From contig JAWPHD010002624.1 of assembly GCA_037043455.1 (NCBI GenBank), positions 62,001 to 126,000 on the forward strand: a stretch of DNA of 64,000 nucleotides. The letters are read 5' to 3'. Made by a program: the position numbers and the translations under genes. Numbering within the stretch: the stretch's first letter is position 1; the number at the start of each line of letters is the position of its first letter. Below the pieces are notes generated by a model. That model made no database searches, was not told where the DNA came from, and saw only the letters and a list, made by a program, of their open reading frames with translations. Shown here one piece after another: positions 1 to 12,250 of the stretch. This stretch comes from Cyrtodaria siliqua. Taxonomy: Eukaryota; Mollusca; Bivalvia; Adapedonta; Hiatellidae.

Positions 1-309
1 ATATGGTTGTTTGACAATTTTCTCATTGCGAAGATCAAGAGATGAGCGATTCACGACCATTTGACCCCACTGTTTGGAGCATGAGAGCTTTTTCACCACT
101 TGTGATACAGGCCCTCATGAGCCTCTTGTGCTAATATATCCATTGATTAACTACATTAGAGATATAGTCTTTGTTATATTCAGCTAATTATTGTGAATTA
201 ATGATATTATGCATGTATATATTTTAAAATATGTTATTATCACTCGTATTGCTAACTGGTTATACAACCTCACTGATGTTGCCACTTCATTTATAACTTA
301 TTTAGTGAA
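1..309. other. Unassigned sequence
   Basis: AT-rich sequence before the 73-bp array. No gene or repeat recognised. Confidence 0.5.
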
Positions 310-1157
310 GGTATGCCAAACAAATAATCTGTAGTAGATCAGCACCCTGCAGAGACACTCCCCTATCTTATTTGGTGTAGATAATCTGTAGGTGATCATC
401 ACCCCGCAGAGACAATCTCCTGTCTTATTTGGTGTAGGCGGTATGCCAAACAAATAACCTGTAGTTGATCAGCACCCCGCAGAGACAATCTCCTATCTTA
501 TTTGGTGTAGGCGGTATGCCAAACAAATAACCTGTAGTTGATCAGCACCCCGCAGAGACAATCTCCTATCTTATTTGGTGTAGGCGGTATGCCAAACATA
601 TAATCTGTAGTTGATCAGCACCCCGCAGAGACAATCTCCTATCTTATTTGGTGTAGGCGGTATGCCAAACATATAATCTGTAGGTGATCATCACCCCGCA
701 GAGACAATCTCCTGTCTTATTTGGTGTAGGCGGTATGCCAAACAAATAACCTGTAGTTGATCAGCACCCCGCAGAGACAATCTCCTATCTTATTTGGTGT
801 AGGCGGTATGCCAAACAAATAACCTGTAGTTGATCAGCACCCCGCAGAGACAATCTCCTATCTTATTTGGTGTAGGCGGTATGCCAAACAAATAACCTGT
901 AGTTGATCAGCACCCCGCAGAGACAATCTCCTATCTTATTTGGTGTAGGCGGTATGCCAAACAAATAACCTGTAGTTGATCAGCACCCCGCAGAGACAAT
1001 CTCCTATCTTATTTGGTGTAGGCGGTATGCCAAACAAATAACCTGTAGTTGATCAGCACCCCGCAGAGACAATCTCCTATCTTATTTGGTGTAGGCGGTA
1101 TGCCAAACACATAACCTATAGTTGATCTGAACCTCGCAGAGACAATCTCCTATCAGA
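310..1157. repeat. 73-bp tandem repeat (about 12 copies)
   Basis: The unit contains GGTGTAGGCGGTATGCCAAAC, GTAGTTGATCAGCACC and CGCAGAGACAATCTCC. Consecutive copies start 73 bases apart (431, 504, 577 and so on). Central copies are nearly identical, while the first copies and the last one are diverged. One early copy lacks part of the GCGGTATGCC segment. Confidence 0.95.
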
Positions 1158-4059
1158 TTGGTGGTACTGATAGTTGTTGTTAACATATATTGCACGGATA
1201 ACCTTTTAGATCGACAAATTGCAAACGGTTACTCTTCCTCGCCTGTTCTTAAATTAATAATGTTCTCATGCCTCGTTTAAAGTTGATAATACAATTGAAC
1301 TAACCACGTATGAATTAAATACTATGGTCCTGCTCTTTAGCGAGGCGAAGTTGTCGTTGTTGCTTTCCTAGTGTTGTTGGTTCGAAAAAGCCAGTGGTTA
1401 GATAAACAATCTCTCCTTACAATAAGTTTTCTCATGTATCTTATATATCCCTCGTTGCAGAAAGCTCGTAATTACGAATTTAATGCTCTAAAATAATAAC
1501 ATATATGCATATTCTAAATTCACTGAACACGCTTTTATCTAGTGCCTTTCTATAATGTGTATATTTTTATCGGTGCTTGAAGTTAGAATACTTCTTCTGT
1601 CATAAATGTACACACTGATTGTAGTTAATTACGGAAACGCCCAAGAGATCAGATATGTTGATTAGTAAGAACCTTAGTATCACCGGTCTACCAAAACCAG
1701 TCTGTTTAGGTCGGCTAGACTTTTTTACGGTGGCTTGGTGACAGTTTGGTGTAAGGCGTCTGCTCTTTAATGCATTTAAAGTTGATGGCATGTTGGTTTG
1801 AATCCGCTAGTAGGCGATTAGTTCAAAATGCTAATTATATGTATATACATATGAGTTGAATGACAGACATAAAGACAAACATAATTATACATATACATAT
1901 GAATATTCATGTTACATAAATAAATTGGTGATGTATGTATAACTGTATTACTCTTCTTTGAGACAGTGTAAGTAATTCATATTGTTTCTGACCCAATGTT
2001 TAATTACTGGTCTGGCGGTATTATGTCCGAATGACTTTTATCCGTCATTTTATCTTCCTCTGAGTTTGCATACCGTTGCCTTAATGTAAACAACATAATC
2101 AGATGTGCAGTAAGTAATCGCTGTAAGAGAGTAATGAGCTGCCTGCCAAAGCTAACTCAATCGTAATCGAGTGATGTTAACAGTAATTGGCTACATATGC
2201 TATCATTGATGTTTCAAGGTTATGGTTCCCTGCTAACGGTGCCAGACCGGTGAAAGTCAGCCCTTTGAACACAATTCAAAATAGGCTATTTTTGGAGATC
2301 AGTCACAAATTCCACAACATTAGTTCGCTTAAATACACTTTAGTTCTGTGAATTAAACACATTTGGCACGCAAACGGTCCAATATCTGGAATAAAACACG
2401 GAATCATATTTTCAATATTTCACGCCCTCGTTCACATTATGCGTATTTTGAAATATAAATCGTTCAAAACTACATATGTGCTCATACTCTCCAAATAAGT
2501 AGTCCTGAAAATCACAGTAAAATACTTAATATTCATCACAACAGACATAATACTTTAACATCAAAACTTTGCATGAATGTTTGTGTCATGGTTGTTGAAG
2601 GGGGGCATATATGTGTTTTACAAACATCTCTTGTTTATTTTATTATGCGATTGACACTAAATATGCCTTATTGAAAGTTAAAATGCCATTCTAGATAAAA
2701 GAGACTGATCGTGGTGATTTGAAAACATCGACAAAGGGGTTTATAAGTCATTGATAACCATGATAACGATGATGTTCCAAATCTTAAACTTAGATGTGTT
2801 CGACGTTTGTATCTACTTTTATCAGTCCTTGACGACGAGTACTGAACATGGAGGTGTTCGACTCGGGTATCTACTTTTATCAGTGTATCTACTTTTATCA
2901 GTGTATCTATTTTTATCAGTACTTAGTAACGAGTGAATTCCAAATCTTAAACTTCGAGAACATCTTCACAGGAAAAATGTTGTGACATGTGCCACATATG
3001 TATTACTTTCTTATTATCTGCATCTTTCTTTCATATATACATCATGTTATTTACATATGTGCCACATATGTAAATAATACAAATGTGTTACATATATACC
3101 TCATTTATTTTTTCTGTTAAAATAATACACCTGTGCCACATATGAAATGTATACATAGGTATTTCGCATGAAATTCTTATGCCTGAAATACATAAAGTAT
3201 TTTTTTAAAAAAGGTAGAATATTGTAGAAAATGGTTTAGTTGTAATATTTTTTAGTAAAAATATATTCCATATGTATTACATACATGTATGTGTTACTTT
3301 CATATGACATACATATGTGGAATATATATGTATCACATATGTAAAACATGAGAATTTCATAACGATATATGTTTTCTGTGTACATTTCCAGTAATCAGTT
3401 CTGGGTTTTATGTATCTGATCAAATAGTATTAATATTTGTATATATACTTGTTTCTTTAAAAAGTTAAATACACAAAGATTTAAACATTAATTCACAAAG
3501 ATATTCTTAAATAGTTAATTTCCATTTACCCTAAATTCTGCAAGAAACATCAACGAATTATCTTTCACTCTGTGTGTTACATAGTAAAACCTTTCATATA
3601 TGCATTTTAGACCTAATAAAGGGATGACCTAATATTGTTTGCTTTATTCTCATTAATGAGATAATACCAGTAAACAATATAAATGTTAGGATCATCTTTG
3701 GAGACTTGCCATTCTTTGTTTGTTATTCCTCGCTAATCTTGATATAAACAGGCACTGCAATGGTATTCTCTATTGACATTCACGAATGAAACAATTAATA
3801 TATTCTCACAGGGAACACATGCCGATCAATGTATATCCAGCCTACCGCCAGATGACCATTTAATTACAATGGATATCAATCACTAAAAGTTCCCTTGTTG
3901 GTCGTTAAGAGCGTTCAATTAGCCAACATTTAATAAGCAAACGTACCATACAAAACTAACAGCATGTTAGACTGGTGACACTATGCATGTTCTAAAAACA
4001 GAAAATCCGTATCATATCCAAGTCTGGTTTACCACCCCCTACCCCCCCCCCCACCCCAC
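1158..4059. other. Non-coding AT-rich stretch with short local repeats
   Basis: No gene recognised. Around 2765-2960 the 18-bp unit TGTATCTACTTTTATCAG is repeated, with a flanking GGTGTTCGAC and CCAAATCTTAAACTT also duplicated. From about 2990 to 3350 the sequence is rich in CACATATG/CATATG words. Confidence 0.5.
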
Positions 4060-4245
4060 CCCCTGCAGCCTTTTTTGCCACTTAGCGTTACAGAGTGTCT
4101 ACTATTTTATGTTAGTGATGTCATATACCTTGTCTTCTATCCTTGTATCATTATTGTTTGTTTCTGTGCGTGTTTTTGTTTGACTGACTGATTCATTGAA
4201 TAATACATTTCCTGTTCGACTTTTATAGCTATATATATACTTAGC
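4060..4245 (+). mobile_element. Degenerate 3' tail of the Penelope-like element
   Basis: TTTTTTGCCACTTAGCGTTAC, then a TGATGTCATAT block and a terminal CATTTCCTGTTCGACTTTTATA follow the order of the 3' tail seen intact at 24410-24695. Heavily mutated. Confidence 0.6.
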
Positions 4246-6020
4246 TTAAACCATTTTATAACGCTGGAGATGTTTTTGATCGTGTTTTTGATCGTGTCTA
4301 TTGATGATATTCGGTTAAACAGAAATACCTACTTCAAAACAAAATATCACCGTAGAATTACCTGTTCAAATGACCTATGCATGTTAAACACTGTACATTT
4401 GCTAAAACAATAACATTTAGGTGCGCTTCATAGATAATCAAATATCAAACAGCTTTTATACACAACAACAAAAAAAGTTCGGTATATTCTTAGGAACGTC
4501 AGCCAATTAGCGTATTATGTATTTGCAGCATATGGCATATGTGGTAAAACTCCCTAATTTACTCTCCAGAGTGTCAGAGATTATGTTGCCTTAAAACAAG
4601 TATTGTTTTGAGCTGATATTGTCTTACACACATAATAGAATACATAGTAGATTAACCTCTAATTTCAGTTTTCTTTTGACGGAAATCTAAAATTCGGTAT
4701 ATATTTACAACTGCAACGATTTCCAAATTTCCTTCATCTAGTTTAAAAAAAATGTTTATATCTCGTTTACTACTGGTCGGAAAATTCAGAAACTTCCCAT
4801 TTATACTCTCCATTTGTTTTATATATATCAAATCGGCATCATGAGAAAATGAAACTGTTTGCAAATGGGCTAATTTTGACTTGCGTACATTTTACTTCTT
4901 GTGTAAAACGTAGTAGGTTTATAGGCAATAATATAACCTATTGTTCGTGGCGCATGTTTCAGCCAAATGTTTTTCTGCAGTAACTTGAGCAATTTAAATA
5001 ATACGTACATCAAATATATATCATTAGAATTGATATTTCTAGTGGTAAATAAAACTACTTTACTTTTGAAAATCGGTTGAGAAATAAATATTTTACAGCC
5101 AAAATGTTTTGATAGGACTTTTCCTATGTGAATTCCTTGTTGGCAGGACAGCAGAAAATTAAGAAATTTCAAATAACTTCTGTTAGCCTTCATATTTTGT
5201 TATGAAACTTTCAGGGTGTCTTAATTTACTAATATCCAACAATTTAAAATCGTTTTTGGATAAAAATTCTAAAAAAGAGCCCCAACAGATCAAATCTTTC
5301 ATACAGCAGTATTTTGCATTGAAAATGACCCATCAAAAACACTTTTCGCACATGACATTTTTATTTCTCTGCCGTTTTTGAAAAGTAAGGTATTTGTATT
5401 TACCACTAAAAAATTCTGTTTCACTGATATTCAACTCATTTAGGTAGTAGATGAATTTTGTTTGAAAAGTAAAAAAAAAATGGCTGAAACAAGCGCCCAA
5501 ACAATAGAAATCTATTGGCATACTCTGCAAACATATCTAAACATCTTAACACACTAAGTGTTTATAATATCAATTAATAAGCATAGCTATAAATGAAATA
5601 AAAATACCTACCGTTTCGTCCGATTTTCAAAATAAGAATCGATTTGAAACCGTACCCGATCTTGCAGTTGACGATTATATGGTTTAAAAATGTCAGACCT
5701 ATCATTGAAGATGAAAGAGCCGAACAACGAATCATAGATTTGTTTCTTGAATCCCGGCAAAACACCAACGGAGACAAAATCAATGACTAAAATGAGTTCT
5801 AAACGTCAAATGGTGTCTCGAGCACTTGTATATAAATGATATATTCGATTACTCAAAGCAGGACCTCTGCAAATGACAATGTAAGACAAAGACGATTAAA
5901 AGTAGTCGACACAAATATGAAATACCTGGCAGGTGCGATATAGCGACCACAAATATGCACAAGATACTGGCAGAAATTTGAAAAGTAATCGTTTGTGTGC
6001 GTTGGATGCCGCGCCTATTT
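4246..6020. other. Unassigned AT-rich stretch
   Basis: No gene recognised. Short open frames here show no family resemblance and have the composition of AT-rich noise. Confidence 0.45.
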
Positions 6021-6276
6021 CCTGGCCTAATATTCATCAAACTTTTGAGCACAAGAATCAGACTCAGACTCAAAATCTATTTTTTTGCAAATCCTATCAA
6101 CACAAAAGTATGGGTAAGAATTGTGATTTCTCTTAAATTACCTTTACAATTACTCATTTCTGTAAGTAAATATAGTAATTTGCTTGTAAAAATGTATTTT
6201 TTGGAATTAAACAAATTGAGATTTTTGAGTTGAGTTCGATTCTTGTGCTCAAAAGTTTGATGAATATTAGGCCTGG
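6021..6276. mobile_element. Fold-back element with 55-bp inverted ends
   Basis: 6021-6075 (CCTGGCCTAATATTCATCAA through TTTTGAGCACAAGAATC) is the near-perfect reverse complement of 6222-6276, with about 146 bp between them. No coding capacity. Typical of a miniature inverted-repeat element; target-site duplication not resolved. Confidence 0.75.
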
Positions 6277-6289
6277 TCTATTAGGATAT

Positions 6290-6420
6290 TAAAGCGTGTT
6301 TTCCAAACTGCAGTTTGGACATTTACAATATGTGATGTGAGTTTGCCAAGAAGTTTGTGAGGCACTTATTTTCCAAGATAGATACTATTTTCGTCAGGTA
6401 TGGAACTACCGTTAATATGC
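6290..6420 (+). pseudogene. Fragment of the reverse-transcriptase element
   Basis: AACTGCAGTTTGGACA, GAAGTTTGTGAGGCACTTATT and TTTTCGTCAGGTATGGAACTACCGTT align with 22305-22395 and 23245-23350 of the better copies. The fragment lies just upstream of the MGT motif and has no open frame. Confidence 0.75.
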
Positions 6421-6929
6421 TGTGAATATTTATTTGATGTTTGCATACAGAAAAAATATATAGATATGGCGTTTAATACAAAGAGTTGCCTTTCGTAATC
6501 CTGTAAATCAATGCGTATTCGAATTTTTCGAACAACCCTATTCCATATGTGTAACTATTAAAATGCATATATTTAAACTGTTTTTGTCATTGGAATACTT
6601 TTGAGGTTAATGATCATAATTTTATATTGAAAAGTCACACAGCCATCTTAAAATTGTTACTGTATGGCCATTTTAAATATGTGAAATTGAATTCTGGCAC
6701 GCATGACTAATTTGAAATAATTAAGTATGCAGAGTACCCTTTCTTTTCGTGTTACTATAGAAACAGAAAGGCAGAGAATAAAGAAGAGAAAACCTGTGAA
6801 AAAAGTTAACTACCCAGTTGCTATATGTCGTAAAGTGGTTTCCAATAATTATGTTGTTTGAATGGTGTTATTGAGCACACTTTAAGCCATATCTGAAGGT
6901 CGACTTTTTTTGGTAGAGCCAGACCGCCC

Positions 6930-7762
6930 TATAAGTAAGTAAGTAAGTAAGTAAATATTTTATTATAGTGACATGTGCATACAATATATATTACAAATAG
7001 TTATGTACAAATTACAAGCACCCGGTCCATTGGACCTATAAGTCACCTGTACTGATAAAGTAATAACAGTACGTGAAGTAGAAGTACTTAAAATATGGCA
7101 AGTTCAATCAAATTGCAATAGCTCAAACGAATATTATTTACAAACGCTAATCATTGTTGAAATGTGGTAATACAAGTCATTACATGGATGAATAAAAGAT
7201 GTATGTTACTAAAATAGTTATATAGTGAATTAATTCAGCTAGATATATATTTAAATGTTCATAATAGCAGCATTATTAAGCAATTAACGGTATACATTTA
7301 CTCATGAATACATAACGGTACGCCTACGGATGTACGCTTTTACAATAAATTTTGCAGATTTTCTTGGGTAATCCTTTAATAAATGACACATTTTCAGTTC
7401 TGTGTTTAAAGAAATAAACTCATTTTGTCTTAAAATTTCACCGAAAACATTAGTCCTGATATCATTATATAAACAACAAGCCAGTAAAAAGTGTTTCTCA
7501 TCTTCTATGGCCGCTGTATCACAGAATCTACAAGTCCGACTCTCAACAGGCTCCCCAACATATCTTCCAGTCTCTATTCTTAACGGTAATATCCCAGTTC
7601 TAAATTAACACAATAACGATCGTTCGTATTTTGACAGATTCATTGTCATATAGTCTTCGCATTTAAAATCCAGTTTAAAAAGTCGGTATGTTCTCAATTT
7701 GGCCATGTTTGATACATCACGTGACCACTTGTCTGTATAATGTTGGTTTATTAAGCTATATG
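6930..7762 (-). pseudogene. 3' end of a non-LTR (LINE) retrotransposon with ACTT-type tail
   Basis: Read on the minus strand, about 7730-7330 encodes a C-terminal LINE segment: KLRTYRLFK, YERSLLC, a stop, then FRTGILPLRIETGRYVGEP, CRFC, EDEKHFLLACCLY. The CRFC-x(n)-H-x(4)-C knuckle after the reverse transcriptase is common in CR1/L2-like and related LINEs. One in-frame stop breaks it. A 3' UTR of about 350 bp follows and ends in five TTAC repeats at 6933-6954. The 5' part is missing, as expected for a 5'-truncated insertion. Confidence 0.8.
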
Positions 7763-7834
7763 TCCTGGGTAGAACCAGTACTGTAGTCCTGGGTAGAACC
7801 AGTACTGTAGTCCTGGGTAGAACCAGTACTGTAT
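7763..7834. repeat. 24-bp tandem repeat, three copies, derived from a SINE body
   Basis: TCCTGGGTAGAACCAGTACT recurs at 7763, 7787 and 7811. The same word lies in the SINE at 25940-26190 (26036), followed in both places by GTATACCTCCCG. A SINE remnant has therefore been locally triplicated next to the LINE fragment. Confidence 0.85.
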
Positions 7835-10299
7835 ACCTCCCGTCATGTATCACACTTAATATAATACACTATTGATAATTTTCGCTTTAAGTGTGCACTA
7901 CCCATTTCCAACATGAAAATACCGTATTGCTTCAACATGTTCAATATGTAAACCTTTAATTACTTAGATGTGAATTTTTAAAGCGTATGATAAATCATAT
8001 TTACTGAGAATTATTCCAGACGTACTAGCTAATCTGAACACATCCTGTAATGTGTATCGAATGGCGGTTTAAATAATATGTAACTCTCTAAAGACTCGCA
8101 ACATCCCAGCTGTTATACGATTGGTTACGATGATAAAATAACTGTAGAACTAGCCGCAAGCTGGTACAAATAAATGCCTTTTCTTAATTTATTCTATTCG
8201 TATTGCAAAGAAATAACACACGCAAGTCAAAACGTTTCTAAAAGGATACCACTGTTGATAGCTACGATCCCATTTGCGAGGCAATCGATTTAATTACGCC
8301 CAATATAAATCATAATATGCGCGTATTGCAGTAAAAAAGCTTGATTTTTCTACGCCAGAATTAAGGCCCATAGTGAAATAACCCCTTTAAACTTTCCTTT
8401 TAAATGCATTGTTTACCTTCCAAACTCACACACAGTAACGTGGTTAACCATTTAAACGCGGAACATTTATTCCTGTTGGATAACATCTTTTCTTTGCTTA
8501 AGTATGCGTATATATATGTATATATATCTTCAAATACCTACATAATTCAAATCAAGAATCAGATAGACGTGTGTTTGCGGCATTCAAATTTGGTCTAAGA
8601 AATAAAACCTATTTTGAAGTCTCCGCCCCAGCTGCCTTTTCTGATGTTAATTTCACAATATAGCGTTGGCGGAAACTTCCGCCTCCTGTGCAAAGTAAAT
8701 GATATGAACTACATATTTAATACATCTCAAAACTACTTTAGTATAAACAAGCATTGAATATACAATACAATTTGTGGTAGGGACATTCAAATATAGTCAG
8801 TAACTTAACATAACTTAAATCCGCGAAAAATATATTCATCCCAATCTTCTGAAATATCTGTTTTTACTTGATATTCACTAAACATGTTGCAGGGTTCGTT
8901 TTCGCAATAACTATATATTCATCTTACATGTATCAATACAACATACATCTTCGACTTAGGAAAAAAAGATAATGCAATATCTATATATTGTATGGTAAGA
9001 TATGAATGACCTTTTGAAATCTCTTAAATCCAGCAAATGCTAATATACACATGATTACCATTCTTTAGACATTTTAAGTTTTAGTTATTCTACTTATATT
9101 AATTTACCATTAAATGTAAAATGTTTAGATGAGACTTTATTCATTTTCGGTCATTCAGAAACTTGTGTCAGGCATCCTCTCCAGGATTTCAAATTATGAA
9201 TTAAACCCAGGCATTCTTGGAATTTGTACGTATTTAAATGTGTTTTTCCAAAATGTTTACAACATATATATCGTGTTTACAACATTTTGATATTTTGATA
9301 AAGGGGCTTTTTTGATACAGTGTAAAGTAAATAGGTTTTGGAGAAAGGTATTAAAGTGTTTCTCTCCTTGGAAATTTACAAATGGATCAATTATAAATTA
9401 AATAAAATCTAAAAAGTAATATAAAACCTCCAAGTTGTCTGGATCTTATGTTTGTTAAACACTGAAATATCAGCTAGTTGTTGTTTGACCTTGGAATCCG
9501 TCGCATTGTGTTAAATATTCCCACGTTGTATTACACCAGAAAATGAATCAATAGCAATAGTCTTTTGCGTCTTTTTACTAAGTATGAATGTAAATACGGT
9601 ACTTTGCGAATACTAACATACATTAAAACTTATTGAACATTGAAGAAACTGAATACAGTGTGTGCTGAATTGCTGTATGTAGAACGTTCTTGCTTCCTGC
9701 AACTAACCGTTTCACCTTTTAACATCGATAAAGATTTCATTGCAAACCTGAGTTGCATGCAATTCCATGCAATAACATGCTGCCGCAGCATAATTGCTAG
9801 CATCTGATTTAATTGTAATCGAATATGTCAGTTTCTGTCTGTTGAAATACTGAAAATGTGATCCCTTGGAAGCAACAAACACAAACAAGAGAGAAAGGTA
9901 GCCGAATCGGTTTTATTGAATTTGTCCATGAAAGGTAATTAGAAGATGCAACACCTCTCACGCCTCCTTGCACTTTGTACCATTAGTCAATGTAAGCCTT
10001 GCGTTGCAAACACTTTATATCTTACATGACCTCCTATGAACACTAAAGCATCATTATAGTCTAATTTCGACCTTGTTTTAATAATGGAGAACAAATGTCT
10101 GGTCATTATTAGTGTAACATTTTATGCTGAAAGGTAACGAGAAACTACTAGTCCAAGACATTATTCTAATTGTATAGCTGTCTTAATTATGTAACCAAAT
10201 CTAACCAAATCTAATGAGTTTTTTTCTGGCTAAATATTTGCAGTTCCAAAGTATCACCTACCGGTATATGTACCGGTCCCCACTGTGACCTCTTTATCA
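7835..10299. other. Unassigned non-coding stretch
   Basis: No gene recognised. About 7990-8110 resembles 20650-20780: both contain CTAATCTGARCACATYC then AGTAATGTGTATSGAATGGC. This is either a dispersed repeat or part of a wider old duplication of the upstream region. Confidence 0.45.
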
Positions 10300-10665
10300 A
10301 AAGAAGGAATACAAATCAAACCGGATATGTAGTATTAAAAGAACACAGTCAACCATAAAACACATTCAAAACAAACAACAATTACACGAACAAAATAGAA
10401 ACAAAATATGCGACACCATAAAGTAATATAAAAATATCGGTCAGGGAAAGTAGCATTCAAGGAGGACAGTCAACCACAAAACACAGAAACAAACACGTAA
10501 ACAAACAAACAAGAAGGCAAAGCAATAATAAATGCAAACGACATCACAAACACAAAAGCGTTGACAATAGGGCTACCGCCTTGGAACGGTCAGTGGCAAA
10601 GTAGGCCACTGGGGGTCTAAATCGGTTCTAGGGTGCATCAAACCTCACACTTACCCTACTGTCAA
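10300..10665 (-). mobile_element. Two stacked Penelope-like 3' tails
   Basis: Minus-strand tail copies at about 10300-10420 and 10425-10665. The second is well preserved, with the complements of GGTGCACC, CCACTGACCGTTCCAAGGCG, CTATTGTCAA and the terminal GAATGCTACTTTCCCTG. Confidence 0.85.
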
Positions 10666-11162
10666 AAGTGTTCATAATAAGGGTACCGCCTAGTAGAAGT
10701 GAGTGGCACACACGTTGCTGCGGTGTTAAACTAGGTTATAAGTTGCACCGAACCACACTCGTAACCAGCTACATATTGTGATGGTCCTTCTCGCTGAATT
10801 ATTCGGATTTATGATAATACAATTTTGCAAAGGACATTCGAAGTTTATGGTAACGGTAGTCCTGATGAAGTAGCTTTGAAGTTATACAAAGGTTACGAAT
10901 GTTAAAATCTTCAACGCGTCTACAAGATCTAGAAAAAATGAGTAAGTTGAAAAACATGTACGCTGTAAAAACAAATTAGGGAACATCCCCGTCCGAGTGA
11001 GGATAATAGACATTGTCAATATCAAATGTTTTGTCTTTGGATCATGCCAAAACATGTCCAACCAATCATTCGCCGTCTTCTTTCACTATCATATAGGATC
11101 ATAGAGGATCACATTAATTTCTTAAATTCTACGATATTTAAAAATTCTTTATTTCTTCATTT

Positions 11163-11212
11163 CTGTTGACTGACCTTCTTGAATGCTACTTTCCATGTCC
11201 GATCTTTTTATA
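11163..11212 (+). mobile_element. About 50-bp terminal fragment of the Penelope-like 3' tail inserted in copy A
   Basis: GACCTTCTTGAATGCTACTT then CCATGTCCGATCTTTTTATA is the very end of the element. It is absent from the paralogous site near 57250, where CATTTCTTC runs directly into TATCCCAGTTAC. Confidence 0.75.
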
Positions 11213-11379
11213 TTTCTTTCTATCCCAGTTACAATGGACCTAGAGTTACAACGGACTTTGAATTTTATTAGTCCCATCTGTGGTTCAAAAACATTTTGTC
11301 TAGCCCATCCCATGTTGGACACTAACATGTGGAGACAAGGCAGGCACGATTGCCATTACCGCATAATGAATGGTTTTCT

Positions 11380-11595
11380 TGTAGATGATATGGAGGGGGC
11401 TTCCTTCCTCAGGTGTCGGGAGATGCCACAACGAATACACATGCTGGTGATTTCTTTTCTGCAGATCATTGTTGTAAATTGCAGGATGTTTTGTTAACGA
11501 ACATTGTTTCCACCCATCTCATTTCCGTCATCAGAATTGTTGGCAATAGTGTAATGCTGATATTACTATGCAATCTGACTAAAAGTAGATAAATC
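11380..11595 (+). pseudogene. GPCR first-transmembrane-like frame, decayed copy
   Basis: The frame GDATTNTHAGDFFSADHCC...IVGNSVMLILLCNLTKSR-stop parallels the better copy at 57422-57628. An Arg interrupts the hydrophobic run and no usable start is present. Identity as a receptor fragment is a guess from the GNS motif. Confidence 0.35.
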
Positions 11596-12169
11596 ATTCA
11601 GAAAACCAAAATGACTCATGTATAAAATGTTTAACAAACACCAACTACGTAGATATATATCAATTAGAAACAAGCAAGCTTTTACGCAGGCGTAAAATAG
11701 CTGCCGAAAGACAAGAAGTTAACATAATAATATATCAAGTCACGGGTGTTAAAACAATATTGAACAAAATAAATGTTGTCACAGAGACATAAACACGCCA
11801 CGACCGTTTTTTCTTACATTCTTCCCGATTTTTACCATCAATTCTTCCTACCAAGCATTTTAAATCAATGTTGGCGACCTCGCTTCTTTCTGTTCAAATA
11901 CCTTGACATGCCCTACATATTGATTACATCGACGTGCTAGAGGTACACATCAGCACATAAATACAATTGTTTAGACGTAAGGGATACGTGTGCGTTAGAG
12001 TGTGCATTACAACACATATAAACTGTTCACTGTTACCATGTATAATTATAAGATTACATTATGAAAGTGAAGTTATCAAAGTGAAAACTGTAAAGGATTG
12101 TTGCTACCTCAGGCTTACCATCAGCAATAATGAAAACCAATGAAAATTAAAAAAAATAAATAATGGAAA

Positions 12170-12250
12170 TCAGCAGGCTTGAACCCTACCTTCCTGGGCA
12201 CTAACACGGCGCCTCTATCAACTGCACTACTGAGGCTTGTAAAAGTTTCG
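12170..12250 (-). mobile_element. tRNA-derived SINE head
   Basis: On the minus strand, AGCCTCAGTAGTGCAGTTG resembles an RNA polymerase III box A and GGGTTCAAGCC a box B, spaced as in a tRNA. The arms pair poorly, so this is a SINE promoter and not a tRNA gene. It lies inside the 11671-12506 insertion. Confidence 0.6.

Noticed and set aside
1740..1805. tRNA-like stretch with GGTGTAAGGCG and GGTTTGAATCC
   Set aside because: Boxes resemble pol III promoter words, but the arms do not pair and no SINE body follows that I can recognise.
4652..6073. Cluster of 65-107-codon minus-strand frames
   Set aside because: AT-rich composition, no family motif, no splice-consistent continuation and no support from repeats.
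10858..10880. CTGATGAAG word resembling a hammerhead core
   Set aside because: It is mutated reverse-transcriptase coding sequence (CTGATTGAG in the 47.5-kb copy) with no matching GAAA stem.
11183..11497. 104-codon plus-strand frame
   Set aside because: It runs across the inserted tail fragment and changes frame relative to the paralogous copy, so it is accidental.
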